From Blastococcus sp. HT6-4 (GTDB lineage: Bacteria; Actinomycetota; Actinomycetes; Mycobacteriales; Geodermatophilaceae): DNA of 64,000 bases. The translations under genes and the position numbers were made by a program. Shown one piece after another: positions 1-8,754 of this stretch (its first letter is position 1; each line of letters opens with the position of its first letter). A model generated the notes under the pieces. The model had not been told where the DNA came from. It did not search any database and saw only the letters and a list, made by a program, of their open reading frames with translations. The DNA lies in assembly GCF_039679125.1 (NCBI RefSeq), contig NZ_CP155551.1, forward strand, positions 2,542,001 through 2,606,000, given 5' to 3'.

Positions 1-438
1 GTCGACCTGGCCGAGCGCGGAGAGGGTCTGGAACCCCTGCCGCATGGCCAGCACCGCCGTGACCGCGATCTCGAACTCCAGCAGGTCGCTCAGCGGCGAC
101 CGGGTGAGCAGCCGGCCGTTGAGCGCGCCCCGGCCCAGCTTCTCGGCCACCCAGACCGCCGCGAGCTTGTACCGGCGCACCGGCAGGCCCATGGCGCCCA
201 TCGTGGTCCGCAGCGCCGCCCGCTGCTCGCGCAGCTCGTCGAGCAACCGCTCCAGGGGCTCCTCGAAGCGGGAGCCGCGGTGCCGGCCGAGCATCCGCCC
301 GACCAGCTCGATCAGCCCGGTCGCCGCGGCCAGGTGGTCGTTGCAGTAGACGGCCAGGAGGTCGGGGTTGCGGACGGCACCGGTGGCCGGCGGTTCGGGC
401 ACGGCGCCTCCAGACGGGACGGTGGGGACGCCGACCAT
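1..438 (-). CDS. Hypothetical helical protein, C-terminus cut by window edge
   Basis: At least 146 codons are visible and the C-terminus lies beyond base 1. The protein is rich in Leu, Ala, Arg and Glu and reads as amphipathic helices, for example a segment containing YCNDHLAAATGLIELVG followed by a Glu/Arg-rich helix. This is compatible with a helical-bundle, ferritin-like or DUF892-like fold, but no metal-binding ExxH motif is visible in the part shown. ATG at 438 is the longest start. GTG at 402 has a GGAGG four bases upstream and may be the true start. It follows the membrane gene at 475-993 by 36 bases on the same strand, so it may be the last gene of that operon. Function not recognised. 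Confidence 0.6.
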   Translation of the reverse strand, partial: MVGVPTVPSGGAVPEPPATGAVRNPDLLAVYCNDHLAAATGLIELVGRMLGRHRGSRFEEPLERLLDELREQRAALRTTMGAMGLPVRRYKLAAVWVAEKLGRGALNGRLLTRSPLSDLLEFEIAVTAVLAMRQGFQTLSALGQVD

Positions 439-474
439 TCTCGCCGCGCGCGGATCACCCCGCGCGGTGTGCGG

Positions 475-993
475 TCAGCTGCGCAGCAGCGCCACGACGC
501 CGACGCAGGCGACCGCCCAGAGGGCGCTGGCCAGCGTGCCGACGATGAAGCGCTCGGCGGCGGCCGGTGCGCGCAGCTCCGAGAAGCGCCCCAGCCCCTT
601 GACGGCGAGGATCACCGCGAGCCCCTCGGGCCACCCGGCCAGCAGCGTCGCGGCGATCGCGGTGCGCTCGAGCACCCCGATCCACGCCCCGCCGCGCAGG
701 ATGTCGGGGTCCTGCGGGCCACCGGACACCCCGGTCGCGGCCGGGTCGGCGGCGTGCAGCACGGCCGTCGCGACCGGCCCGCCCCCGGCGACGGCCGCGA
801 GGAGCGCGAGGACCGCACCGGCCTGCACCGCGCCGGCGCCCCCCGTCCCCAGCCAGGCGAGGCCACCGGCGACGGCGAGCGCCACGCCGAGGGCCACGGC
901 ACCCCCGGTGGCCCCCCGCCGCTCGCCGCGGAGGGCGAGGGCCAGCCCGGCCAGGGCGATGAGGCTCAGCAGGACCAGCGCGCCGGCCGTCAT
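475..993 (-). CDS. Small integral membrane protein, DUF3307/SatE-like
   Basis: 172 residues, starting at ATG 993 (MTAGALVLLSLIALAG). There are about five hydrophobic segments. The C-terminal third reads ILAVKGLGRFSEL, then ERFIVGTLASALWA; this resembles the end of DUF3307-type membrane proteins (K-x-x-x-R-F, then an E-x-x-x-x-G-T-x-x-S helix), which are often paired with SatD-type cytoplasmic proteins. Its ATG overlaps the stop codon of the upstream gene (ATGA at 993-990), so the two are translationally coupled and probably act together. Function unknown. The DUF3307 link is a pattern impression and needs a profile search. Confidence 0.7.
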   Translation of the reverse strand: MTAGALVLLSLIALAGLALALRGERRGATGGAVALGVALAVAGGLAWLGTGGAGAVQAGAVLALLAAVAGGGPVATAVLHAADPAATGVSGGPQDPDILRGGAWIGVLERTAIAATLLAGWPEGLAVILAVKGLGRFSELRAPAAAERFIVGTLASALWAVACVGVVALLRS

Positions 994-1574
994 CCCGCCG
1001 CCCGCTGCAGGAGCCGGGCCGCCGTGGGGCGCAGCTCCCTTTCCAGCTCCCAGCCGGCGGCGGTCAGCCGCTGCCCCACCGCCTGGCGCGAGATGCCGAG
1101 CGCGGCGGCCGCCTCGGCCTGCGTCCGCCCGTCCTCCACCAGTTCGATCGCCTCCCACGCCTGGTCGCTGCGCCGGCCGACGAGGACGACGAGCGCGCTC
1201 AGCACCGACTGCGCGTCGGCCGCGTCCGCGGGCGCCGCGCCCCGGACGGCCAGTCTGGCCGGTCGCTGCTTCGCCGCGTCCACGGCCCGCCGGGCGCAGA
1301 GGAAGGCCGGCCCGGTGGCGGCCCGGGTGCTCGGCGGCAGCGGCGTCTGGACGGCGCCCGCGCCGATCCCGATGCTCCAGCCGCCCAGCCGGGCCAGACG
1401 GACGACGACGTCGACGACGACCTCGGAGGTGTCCAGCACGCCCTGGAACTCGTCACCGGCCGTCCGCTCGAAGCCCAGCAGGGTGCGCACCTCCCCGAGC
1501 TCCGCCAGGACGCCGGCGACCCGGTCGGGTCCGCGCCGGCTCCCCCGTTGGTCGACGGTCAGGACGAAGGGCAT
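990..1574 (-). CDS. SatD-like protein with C-terminal HTH
   Basis: 194 residues. The N-terminus MPFVLTVDQRGSRRGPDRV resembles SatD-family proteins, which begin with a strand and a D-x-R-x-SR-type motif. Residues about 150-190 form a sigma-region-4-like helix-turn-helix (TQAEAAAALGISRQAVGQRL). ATG 1574 is chosen because the reading frame further upstream runs into the PPOX gene and loses protein character; AGGAGG lies about 20 bases upstream, which is far for a ribosome site. It sits 38 bases after the PPOX gene and overlaps the membrane gene by four bases. A cytoplasmic DNA-binding or sensing partner for that membrane protein is inferred. Confidence 0.65.
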   Translation of the reverse strand: MPFVLTVDQRGSRRGPDRVAGVLAELGEVRTLLGFERTAGDEFQGVLDTSEVVVDVVVRLARLGGWSIGIGAGAVQTPLPPSTRAATGPAFLCARRAVDAAKQRPARLAVRGAAPADAADAQSVLSALVVLVGRRSDQAWEAIELVEDGRTQAEAAAALGISRQAVGQRLTAAGWELERELRPTAARLLQRAAG

Positions 1575-1612
1575 GTCGCAAGCCTGGCAGCTTTCCTCCT
1601 GTGAGGCAAGGC

Positions 1613-2080
1613 TCAGAACTTGTCGGCCACCCCGGCGGGGAAGCCGCCGGTGGCCACCGGGCCCCAGCCGGTGATCGTGATCCGCAGCAGGGACTTCCCC
1701 TGCCGGGTCATGGCCGCGCGGTACTCGTCCCAGTCGGGGTGCTCCCCGCTGATCGAGCGGTAGTAGTCGACCAGCGGCTCGAGCGCCTCGGGCAGGTCGA
1801 GCACCTCGGCCTCGCCGTCGAGCTGGACCCAGGGGCCGTCCCACTCGTCGGAGAGGACGCACAGCGACACCCGCCCGTCCCTGCGGGCATTGGTCACCTT
1901 CGCCCGCTGCGGATAGGTCGAGACCACGATCCGCCCCTCGGCGTCGACGCCGCAGGTGACCGGTGACAGCTGGACCCCGTCGTCGCGCCGGCGGGTGACC
2001 AGCACGGCCCGGTGGCGCGGGCGGAGGAACTCCAGCAGGGCGGTGCGGTCGACGCGGTCGGCGGTGGCGATCCTCGGCAT
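1613..2080 (-). CDS. PPOX-class F420-dependent enzyme
   Basis: 155 residues with the split-barrel flavin/F420-binding fold of the pyridoxamine-phosphate-oxidase-like family. The visible pattern is RHRAVLVTRRRDDGVQLSPV, then IVVSTYPQRAKVTNARRDGRVSLCVL, typical of actinobacterial F420-dependent PPOX proteins: a strand, a Lys/Arg-x-x-N phosphate-binding helix and the next strand. These enzymes reduce diverse cofactors or xenobiotics using F420H2; the substrate here cannot be told. ATG 2080 (MPRIATADRVDRTALLEFL) is chosen from homologous N-termini; upstream in-frame sequence is a shadow of the divergent AI-2E gene. It is the first gene of the minus-strand group ending near base 1. Confidence 0.85.
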   Translation of the reverse strand: MPRIATADRVDRTALLEFLRPRHRAVLVTRRRDDGVQLSPVTCGVDAEGRIVVSTYPQRAKVTNARRDGRVSLCVLSDEWDGPWVQLDGEAEVLDLPEALEPLVDYYRSISGEHPDWDEYRAAMTRQGKSLLRITITGWGPVATGGFPAGVADKF

Positions 2081-2157
2081 GGGGTGGACGGTACGACGCG
2101 GGTGTGATGATCGTTTCCCACCCGGTCGCGCCCCGTCATGTGTGCTGAGATCGGAGC

Positions 2158-3486
2158 ATGAGGATCCGCGTGCCCGGTCGCACCGACTCCCCACCGGACG
2201 AGACGACCGACGAGGTCGAGCCCGACCAGCCGATCCCGGAGTCCGGCGTCCGACCCGCCACCCACGCCCCCGCCCCGACCACCCAGCGCGGGGAGCGCCT
2301 CCGGCGGGCCAGCCGGTCACTGGCCATCGCCTCGGCCGAGCTGCTGCTCGTCGTCGGCGGGGTGATCGTCCTCGGCTACGTCATCGGGAAACTGTGGGTC
2401 GTCCTGCTCCCCGTCGTCCTCGCGCTGCTGTTCACCACGGTGCTGTGGCCGCCCACGCGTTTCCTCCGCAACCACGCCTGGCCGGCGGCCCTGGCCGCGC
2501 TCACCGTGCTCCTCACGTTCCTCGCCGCCTTCGGCGGCATCATCGCGCTGATCGCCCCGCCCGTCGTGGGCCAGATCGAGGAGCTCGCCGCCGGCGTCAG
2601 CGTCGGCCTGGAGCAGCTGCAGCAGTGGCTGACCGGCCCGCCGTTCAACCTCGGCGAGGAGCAGATCGGCAGCGCGATCGAGCAGGCCACGGACACCATC
2701 CAGGGCAACGCCCAGAACATCGCCGGCTACGCCGTCACCGGCGCCACGGCGATCGGCGGCATCCTGATCAACCTGGCCCTCGCCCTGGTGCTGACCTTCT
2801 TCTTCCTGAAGGACGGCCCCCGCTGGGTCCCGTGGCTGGCCGCGCAGACCGGCCCGCCCGCCGCGCCGCACGTGGCAGCGCTGTCCTACAAGACGTGGTC
2901 GACGCTGTCGGAGTTCATCCGCCAGCAGGCCCTGGTCGGCCTGTTCGACGCGGTCTTCATCGCCCTGGGCCTGTGGATCCTCGGCGTGCCGCTGGTCCTG
3001 CCCCTGGCGGTGCTCACCTTCTTCGGCGCGTTCGTGCCGATCATCGGCGCCTTCGTCGCCGGCGGCTTCGCCGTGCTGATCGCTCTGGTGGACAGCGGGA
3101 TCACGACGGCGCTGATCGTGCTGGGCATCGTCCTCCTCGTGCAGCAGATCGAGGGCAACATCCTGCAGCCGATCCTGCAGGGCCGCGGGCTGAACCTGCA
3201 CGCCGCCGTGGTCATCCTGGCCGTCACCGCGGGCGCCAGCCTGGCCGGCATCATCGGCGCCTTCCTCGCCGTCCCGGTGACCGCGCTCATCGCCGTGTCG
3301 TACCGCTACGCGCGGGACCAGCTCGACGGGAAGTCACCGGAGATCTTCCCGGACGGCACCCGGGCGCAGATCGTGGAGGACCCGGTCGGCGCCCACCTCG
3401 AGCGCGAGGCGGCGACGGCGCCGGAAGGCCCGGCCGACGTCGACGCGGGCGACGGCGCGGCGGGGGCGACCCGAGCGCCGCGCTAG
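2158..3486 (+). CDS. AI-2E family transporter (PerM/YdiK type)
   Basis: 442 residues. A charged, Pro-rich N-terminal tail of about 50 residues precedes roughly eight membrane spans. Known family members share the layout of two N-terminal helices, a soluble loop (here about residues 130-190, with EQLQQWLTGPPFNLGEEQIG) and a C-terminal set of helices. The C-terminal half carries the typical QQIEGNILQPILQGRGLNLHA stretch (about residues 322-342) found across AI-2E/PerM proteins. Members export autoinducer-2, act as Na+/H+ antiporters, or have unknown substrates, so the name is a family label only. The acidic/Ala-rich C-tail is cytoplasmic. It is divergent from the PPOX gene, with 77 bases between the starts. 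Confidence 0.9.
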   Translation: MRIRVPGRTDSPPDETTDEVEPDQPIPESGVRPATHAPAPTTQRGERLRRASRSLAIASAELLLVVGGVIVLGYVIGKLWVVLLPVVLALLFTTVLWPPTRFLRNHAWPAALAALTVLLTFLAAFGGIIALIAPPVVGQIEELAAGVSVGLEQLQQWLTGPPFNLGEEQIGSAIEQATDTIQGNAQNIAGYAVTGATAIGGILINLALALVLTFFFLKDGPRWVPWLAAQTGPPAAPHVAALSYKTWSTLSEFIRQQALVGLFDAVFIALGLWILGVPLVLPLAVLTFFGAFVPIIGAFVAGGFAVLIALVDSGITTALIVLGIVLLVQQIEGNILQPILQGRGLNLHAAVVILAVTAGASLAGIIGAFLAVPVTALIAVSYRYARDQLDGKSPEIFPDGTRAQIVEDPVGAHLEREAATAPEGPADVDAGDGAAGATRAPR

Positions 3487-3593
3487 CTGCCCCGTCCGGG
3501 CGACCCCGCCGGGGAATGCGGGGGGCCGCGACGCAGCTGTACCCGGAGGCGCGAACGGGTGTTCCGCCGAACCGACCGCCAGGAGGTCCCACC

Positions 3594-4547
3594 GTGCCGC
3601 AGCGACCGGAGGAGCTCGTCGAACTGCTCCCCGCCGCGGAGCCGCTCCTCGCGCGGGAGGCCGAGCTCGGCGACCCGGCCGAGCGTCGCGGGCTGGTGCT
3701 CGTGCACGACCTCGCGGGCGACTTCGACGCCGCGTCCGCCGGCACGCTCGCCGGCGCGCACCTGCTGGCCACCCTGCCGCACGAGGTCGTCGCCCGCTTC
3801 GACGCCGACAGCCTGGTCGACTACCGGGCCCGCCGGCCGCGCATGACCTTCAACGGCGACCGGTACGAGTCCTTCACCGCGCCCGAGATCGCGCTGCACG
3901 CGGTCGAGGACGACGCCGGGGAGACGTTCCTGCTGCTGCACGGCGCGGAGCCGGACTACGCCTGGGAGCGGTTCGTCGCCGCCGTCGGTCAGCTGGTCGA
4001 GCGCCTGGGCGTCACCTCCGTGGTCGCGCTGCAGGCGATCCCGATGCCGGTTCCGCACACCCGGCCCGTCACGGTCACCGCGCACGCCACGCGCCGCCAG
4101 CTCATCGAGCAGTACCCGGTGTACTGGGGCGAGATGCGGATCCCGGGCAGCGTGTCGGCCCTGCTCGAGCTGCGCATGGGCGAGGCCGGGGTGGATGCCC
4201 TCGGCGTCGCCGCGCACGTGCCGCACTACCTGGCCCAGACGACCTATCCGGCCGCGTCCCTCACGCTGGTCGAGCACCTGGAACGGCTGACCGGGCTGCG
4301 GCTGCCCACCGAGGCCCTGCGCGAGGCGGCCGAGGCCAACCGCACCGAGATCGACGAGCAGATCGCCCGGTCGGCCGACAACGTCGCCGTCGTGGCCGCC
4401 CTGGAGGAGCAGTACGACTCCTTCACCGCCGCCCGCGAGGGCAGCGACCTGCTCGGCAGCGCCGGCGAGGTGCCGAGCGCCGAGGAGATCGGCGCGGAGT
4501 TCGAGCGCTTCCTCGCTGACCAGGACCGCCGCCGCCCCCGCGACTGA
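3594..4547 (+). CDS. PAC2 family protein (proteasome-assembly-chaperone-like)
   Basis: 317 residues. GTG 3594 is preceded by a perfect AGGAGG at 3581-3586 with seven bases of spacing. The body matches actinobacterial PAC2 proteins: LVHDLAGDFDAASAGTLAGA near the N-terminus, a DYRARRPRMTF segment, IALHAVEDDAGETFLLLHGAEPDYAWERF, and GVTSVVALQAIPMPVPHTRP in the core. PAC2 proteins are related to eukaryotic proteasome assembly chaperones. In actinobacteria they are widespread and their role is not settled. The C-terminal 80 residues are predicted helical and Glu-rich. It follows the AI-2E gene by about 107 bases, so co-transcription is possible. Confidence 0.9.
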   Translation: MPQRPEELVELLPAAEPLLAREAELGDPAERRGLVLVHDLAGDFDAASAGTLAGAHLLATLPHEVVARFDADSLVDYRARRPRMTFNGDRYESFTAPEIALHAVEDDAGETFLLLHGAEPDYAWERFVAAVGQLVERLGVTSVVALQAIPMPVPHTRPVTVTAHATRRQLIEQYPVYWGEMRIPGSVSALLELRMGEAGVDALGVAAHVPHYLAQTTYPAASLTLVEHLERLTGLRLPTEALREAAEANRTEIDEQIARSADNVAVVAALEEQYDSFTAAREGSDLLGSAGEVPSAEEIGAEFERFLADQDRRRPRD

Positions 4548-4600
4548 CGCCCCGGCGTCCCCGCCGCCGTCCGGCCCGGCGGGCACAGCACAATCACCGG

Positions 4601-6370
4601 GTGGCGACCTGGTCCGACCAGCCGGTGACGGCGCGGTTCGACGACCTCGTGGCCGGCACGGCGCTGTCGTTCGGGCAGGCGCACCGCGTGCTGACGGCCG
4701 AGCGCCCCGAGGACGTCGTCCCGCTGCTGGCCGACGTCGAGCGAGCCACCGCGCGGGGCCGCTGGGCGTTCGGCTACCTGGCCTACGAGGCCGCGCCCGG
4801 GCTGGACCCGCGCCGGCCGGTGGCCGACCGGCCCCCCGCCGATCTGCCCCTCGCGGTCTTCGCCCTGTGCGACCGGCCCGACGAGGTGGCACCGGTGGCC
4901 TCGCCGCGCGGGCGCGACCGCGCGTACCGGGTGGGGCCCTGGACCCAGGACTGGACCGGGTCGGGCCACCGCGCGGCCGTGGAACGGGTGCGGTCGCAGA
5001 TCGCCGCCGGGAGGACCTACCAGCTCAACCTCACCGTCCGGATGGACGCACCGGCCGCCGGACCGCTGGACGAGCGCTACGCCGATCTGGCCTGGGCGCA
5101 GCAGGGCTCCTACGCCGCCCACCTCGAGCTCGGCCGGTTCGCCGTCGTCAGCGCCAGCCCCGAGCTGTTCTTCGAGTGGCGGGGCGACCGGCTGATCACC
5201 CGCCCGATGAAGGGAACGGCCGCCCGCGGCCCCACGACCGCTGCGGACGCCGACCGCCGGAGCCGGTTGCTCGGCAGCGAGAAGGAGCGCGCCGAGAACC
5301 TGATGATCGTCGACCTGCTGCGCAACGACCTGGGGCGGCTCGCCGCCGTGGGCAGCGTGGAGGTCCCCGCGCTGTTCAGGGCCGAGCGCTACGGCACCGT
5401 CTGGCAGCTGACCTCCGACGTCACGGCCCGGCCCCGGGCCGGGACCGGGCTGGTCGACGTCTTCCGCGCCCTCTTCCCCTCCGGTTCGGTGACCGGGGCA
5501 CCCAAGCAGCGCTCGATGGAGCTCATCCGCGAGCTCGAGCCCCGACCGCGGGGCGTCTACTGCGGCGCGATCGGGGTGGTCGCCCCGCCGGGGCATCCGT
5601 ACCGGGCGCGGTTCAACGTCGCCATCCGGACCGTGACCGTCGACCGGGTGGCCGGCACGGCGGAGTACGGCACCGGGGGCGGCATCACCTGGAGCTCGGA
5701 CCCGGCCGCCGAGCACGCCGAACTGCTGGCGAAGGCGGCGATCCTGGCCGAACCGCACGAGGAGTTCGCGCTGCTGGAGACGATGGCGCACGTCCCCGGC
5801 GAGGGGCTGCGCAACCTCGGGCGGCACCTCGACCGGCTCACCGACTCGGCCGCGTACTTCGGCTTCCCCGTCGACCGGCAGGCGGTCGCCGGCCGGCTGG
5901 CCGCGGCGGTGGACGGGTACGGCGCGGCCCGGGTCCGGCTCGCCCTGCACCGGGACGGCGCCCTCGACATCGACCTGCGCCCCCTGCCGGGACCGGCACA
6001 GGGCCCCGTCCGGCTGGTCGTGGACCCGGAACCGGTCGCCGCCGGCCTGGTCTGGCTGCACCACAAGACCACCCGACGCCGGCTGTACACGGAGCGGGCC
6101 GCCCGCCACCCGGAGGCCGACGACGTCCTGCTGGTCAACGAGGCCGGCGAGGTGACCGAGTCGACGATCGCCACCGTGGCCGCGCGCCTCGACGGGACCT
6201 GGTGGACCCCGCCGCTGTCGGCGGGCTGCCTGCCCGGGGTCGAGCGCGCCCGCCTGGTGGCCGCCGGGCAGTTGCGGGAGCGGGCTCTCACCCCCGACGA
6301 CCTGCGCCGCGCCGACGCGCTCGCGCTGGTCAGCTCGCTGCGCGGCCGGCGGCCCGCCGTCCTGCTGTGA
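4601..6370 (+). CDS. pabB: Bifunctional aminodeoxychorismate synthase component I / 4-amino-4-deoxychorismate lyase
   Basis: 589 residues in two domains. Residues about 10-390 are a chorismate-binding PabB domain: PMKGTAARG near residue 200 (the Lys typical of PabB rather than the Ala of TrpE), LLRNDLGRLA, GSVTGAPK near 294 and GGGITWSSDP. Residues about 395-589 are a class IV aminotransferase-like PabC domain with HHKTTRRRLY near 487 (PLP lysine), VNEAGEVTESTIATV near 511 and PPLSAGCLPGVER. Together they turn chorismate and ammonia into p-aminobenzoate for folate. There is no fused glutaminase, so PabA must be encoded elsewhere. GTG 4601 is used. A strong hairpin follows the stop. Confidence 0.95.
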   Translation: MATWSDQPVTARFDDLVAGTALSFGQAHRVLTAERPEDVVPLLADVERATARGRWAFGYLAYEAAPGLDPRRPVADRPPADLPLAVFALCDRPDEVAPVASPRGRDRAYRVGPWTQDWTGSGHRAAVERVRSQIAAGRTYQLNLTVRMDAPAAGPLDERYADLAWAQQGSYAAHLELGRFAVVSASPELFFEWRGDRLITRPMKGTAARGPTTAADADRRSRLLGSEKERAENLMIVDLLRNDLGRLAAVGSVEVPALFRAERYGTVWQLTSDVTARPRAGTGLVDVFRALFPSGSVTGAPKQRSMELIRELEPRPRGVYCGAIGVVAPPGHPYRARFNVAIRTVTVDRVAGTAEYGTGGGITWSSDPAAEHAELLAKAAILAEPHEEFALLETMAHVPGEGLRNLGRHLDRLTDSAAYFGFPVDRQAVAGRLAAAVDGYGAARVRLALHRDGALDIDLRPLPGPAQGPVRLVVDPEPVAAGLVWLHHKTTRRRLYTERAARHPEADDVLLVNEAGEVTESTIATVAARLDGTWWTPPLSAGCLPGVERARLVAAGQLRERALTPDDLRRADALALVSSLRGRRPAVLL

Positions 6371-6375
6371 GACGA

Positions 6376-6415
6376 CGGCGGGCCGGGACCGGGAGATCCC
6401 GGTCCCGGCCCGCCG
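6376..6415. terminator. Bidirectional terminator hairpin
   Basis: A 19-base perfect inverted repeat (6376-6394 with 6397-6415) has only two unpaired centre bases, so in practice it forms an 18-bp stem with a four-base loop. It lies between the convergent pabB-pabC (stop 6370) and catalase (stop 6437) genes. There is no U-tract, as is usual in high-GC actinobacteria. Confidence 0.85.
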
Positions 6416-6436
6416 CGGCCTGCTGGCGCTACGCGG

Positions 6437-8098
6437 TCAGCCCGCCACGACCACGTGCTCGTTCGGCACGCAGTGCGTCATCACCAGACCGGTCACGTCC
6501 CGAGGCCCGTTCTTGCCGAGGTTGGCGAGCCGCTGCTGCTCCTCCTCGTTCAGGGTCTGCGTCTGCAGCGGCGGCAGGCCGCGGACGTCGTCCGCGCTGA
6601 TGCCCAGCGCGTCACCGACGCGCTGACCCCACTCGTCCTCGCACATGAAGAAGTGCCAGACCATCCGCTCCTGGATCTCGCGGCGGCACTGCTGGAGGGC
6701 GCCGACCAGGTTGGCCACCAGGTCGTCCTTCTCCCACTGCTCGCTCAGCAGGTACCGCTCGCCGGCCTGCTTGTAGTCGTTGGTCCGCGGGATCCGCTTG
6801 CGGGTGAGCCGGCCGTTGACGACCGGGCCCTGCTCGTCGTGCGTGGGGTAGGTGGCCTCACGCAGGCCGCCGGTGATCGACGGCTCGTAGTTGACGTGCG
6901 GGTTGTCGCCCACGGTGTCGCGGCCGTAGGACATCGGGCCGCCCTGCTGGTTCGTGTTGACCGGCACCTTGGGGCGGTTCACCGGCAGCTGCAGGTAGTT
7001 CGGCCCCACCCGGTAGCGCTGGGTGTCGGAGTAGGAGAACGTCCGGCCGACCAGCATCTTGTCGTCGGAGAAGTCCAGGCCGTCGACGAGCACGCCGGTA
7101 CCGAAGGCGATCTGCTCGTTCTCGGAGAAGAAGTCCTCGGGCATCCGGTTCAGGGTCATCGTCCCGACCTTGCGGAGCGGGAAGACCTCCTCCGGCCACA
7201 CCTTGGTGTCGTCGAGCGGGTCGAAGTCCAGCTCGGGGTGCTCGTCGTCGCTCATGAGCTGGACGTGCAGCTCCCACGACGGGAAATCACCGGCGGCGAT
7301 CGAGTCGTAGAGGTCCTTGGTGTGGGCACCGAGGGTCTGGGCCTGCACCGCGGCGCCGTCGGCGGCGGTGTAGGACTTCACGCCCTGCTTGGGCAGCCAG
7401 TGGTACTTGACCAGGACGGTCTCGCCCTGCGCGTTGACCCACTTGTAGGTGTTCACGCCGAAGCCCTGCATCGTCCGGTAGCTGGCCGGCAGGCCGCGCG
7501 GGCTGAAGACCAGGGAGACCATGTGCATGGCCTCGGGGGTCTGGCTGAAGAAGTCGAACGCGCGCTCGGCGACGTTGGCCTCGAAGGTGACCGGGTCCGG
7601 CTTCTGCGAGTGGATGAAGTCGGGGAACTTGATGGCGTCGCGGATGAAGAAGACGCCCAGGTTGTTGCCGACGAGGTCCCAGTTGCCGTCCTCGGTGTAG
7701 AACTTCACCGCGAAGCCGCGCGGGTCGCGCGCCATCTCGGAGGAATCGCGGCCACCGGCCACGGTGGAGAACCGCAGCGCGACGTCGGTGCGCTTGCCCT
7801 TCTCCTGGAACAGCTTGGCGCGGGTGTACTTGCTGATCGGCTCGTCACCGACGGTGCCGTCGGCCTCGAAGTAGCCGTAGGCGGTCACGCCGCGGGCGTG
7901 CACCACGCGCTCCGGGATGCGCTCCCGGTCGAAGTGGCTGATCTTCTCGAGGAACTGGTAGTTCTCGAGGGTCGCCGGGCCGCGAGCGCCCACGGTGCGC
8001 TGGTTCTGGTTGTCGTAGACCGGGTGGCCCTGACGGGTGGTCAGGACGGGCTTGCCGGCCTGGCTGGGTGCGGTGCCCTGCGATGCGACGTCGGTCAT
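6437..8098 (-). CDS. katA: Clade-3-like monofunctional haem catalase
   Basis: 553 residues, close to the small-subunit catalase size plus a short N-terminal extension. The active-site motif is [19 protein letters not shown] with the distal His near residue 67. The distal Asn lies in [15 protein letters not shown], and the proximal haem Tyr in [15 protein letters not shown]. The enzyme dismutates hydrogen peroxide in the cytoplasm. ATG 8098 overlaps the stop codon of the Fur-family gene by four bases (ATGA). A GAGGGAG ribosome site lies inside that upstream gene, so the two are translationally coupled. Control by the adjacent Fur-type regulator at the palindrome upstream of the operon is inferred. 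Confidence 0.97.
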   Translation of the reverse strand: MTDVASQGTAPSQAGKPVLTTRQGHPVYDNQNQRTVGARGPATLENYQFLEKISHFDRERIPERVVHARGVTAYGYFEADGTVGDEPISKYTRAKLFQEKGKRTDVALRFSTVAGGRDSSEMARDPRGFAVKFYTEDGNWDLVGNNLGVFFIRDAIKFPDFIHSQKPDPVTFEANVAERAFDFFSQTPEAMHMVSLVFSPRGLPASYRTMQGFGVNTYKWVNAQGETVLVKYHWLPKQGVKSYTAADGAAVQAQTLGAHTKDLYDSIAAGDFPSWELHVQLMSDDEHPELDFDPLDDTKVWPEEVFPLRKVGTMTLNRMPEDFFSENEQIAFGTGVLVDGLDFSDDKMLVGRTFSYSDTQRYRVGPNYLQLPVNRPKVPVNTNQQGGPMSYGRDTVGDNPHVNYEPSITGGLREATYPTHDEQGPVVNGRLTRKRIPRTNDYKQAGERYLLSEQWEKDDLVANLVGALQQCRREIQERMVWHFFMCEDEWGQRVGDALGISADDVRGLPPLQTQTLNEEEQQRLANLGKNGPRDVTGLVMTHCVPNEHVVVAG

Positions 8099-8565
8099 GC
8101 GATCACTCCCTCTTCGATTGCACTGCTCGTTCCGTACCCGGGAGCCCTGCGCGCGACCTGGCAGTCCGCGCAGAGTCCCCAGAAGACGACCTCGGCCTCG
8201 TCGACGGCGAAACCCGCCGTGTCCGCCGGCTCCAGGCACGGGGCCCGGCCCACGACGCAGTCGACGTCCGCGACCACGCCGCACGAGCGGCAGACGAGGT
8301 GGTGGTGGTTGTCCCCCACCCGAAGCTCGAACAGCGCCGGCGCTCCGGCGGGCTCGATCCGGCGGGCGATCCCCGCGGCGACGAACGCCTTGAGCACGCC
8401 GTAGACGGCCTGCGGCGACAGCGACGGGTGCAGCTCGCGCGCTCCGGTCACGATCGTGTCGGCGTCGGCATGGGGGTGGTCGGCGAGCACGGTCAGCACG
8501 GAGAGGCGCGGCCGCGTCACGCGCAGCCCCGCCCCGCGCAGCTCGTGTGCCCAGGTGGTCTCCAT
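8095..8565 (-). CDS. Fur-family regulator (FurA/CatR-like)
   Basis: 156 residues. An N-terminal winged helix ([34 protein letters not shown]) is followed by the Fur dimerisation domain with [11 protein letters not shown] and a second CxxC (LCADC) that can form the structural zinc site. The position directly upstream of, and overlapping, a catalase gene matches FurA-KatG and CatR-CatA arrangements, in which the regulator senses peroxide or iron and represses its own operon. A 33-base near-perfect palindrome ends 15 bases before the ATG, where binding would block transcription. It could instead respond to iron; the ligand set alone does not decide. Confidence 0.92.
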   Translation of the reverse strand: METTWAHELRGAGLRVTRPRLSVLTVLADHPHADADTIVTGARELHPSLSPQAVYGVLKAFVAAGIARRIEPAGAPALFELRVGDNHHHLVCRSCGVVADVDCVVGRAPCLEPADTAGFAVDEAEVVFWGLCADCQVARRAPGYGTSSAIEEGVIA

Positions 8566-8579
8566 CGACCACCACTGAA

Positions 8580-8612
8580 CGCCCTTTTTTTGATCTAGTC
8601 AAGAAAAGGGCG
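8580..8612. promoter_or_regulatory. Palindromic operator of the fur-catalase operon
   Basis: Arms of 14 bases match at 13 positions around the five-base centre TCTAG: left arm 8580-8593 (CGCCC, T7, GA), right arm 8599-8612 (TCAAGAAAAGGGCG). The inner part TTGA-N5-TCAA with flanking T/A tracts resembles Fur-type boxes. It is by far the most AT-rich stretch nearby. It sits 15-47 bases upstream of the fur ATG, so it probably overlaps the promoter. Autoregulation is inferred. Confidence 0.8.
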
Positions 8613-8648
8613 CCGCCGGCGGGGTGGACAGCGCCCCCCCCACCTCGC

Positions 8649-8738
8649 CGCTCGATGATCAGCCTCCCTGATCATCGAGCGTCCTCCCTCACCGTGCACC
8701 GAGAGGGAGGACGCCGCATGATCAGGTCAGCTGATCAT
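8649..8738. repeat. Array of three perfect hairpins sharing an ATGATCAG motif
   Basis: Three inverted repeats stand almost end to end between purU and fur. The first has 14-base perfect arms at 8649-8662 and 8668-8681 with loop CCTCC. The second has 10-base arms at 8681-8690 and 8703-8712 with a 12-base loop. The third has 8-base arms ATGATCAG/CTGATCAT at 8718-8725 and 8731-8738 with loop GTCAG. The first and third share ATGATCAG next to the loop. The array lies just downstream of the purU stop (8755), so at least one hairpin may end purU transcription; three in a row is unusual. Confidence 0.85.
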
Positions 8739-8754
8739 GGCGGGGACCCGCTGT

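Noticed and set aside
1602-1620. Possible DtxR/IdeR iron box upstream of the SatD-like gene
   Set aside because: Only 11 of 19 positions match the consensus and the right half-site is poor.
3483-4892. Long minus-strand frames opposite the PAC2 and pabB genes
   Set aside because: Composition typical of antisense frames in GC-rich DNA; no motifs.
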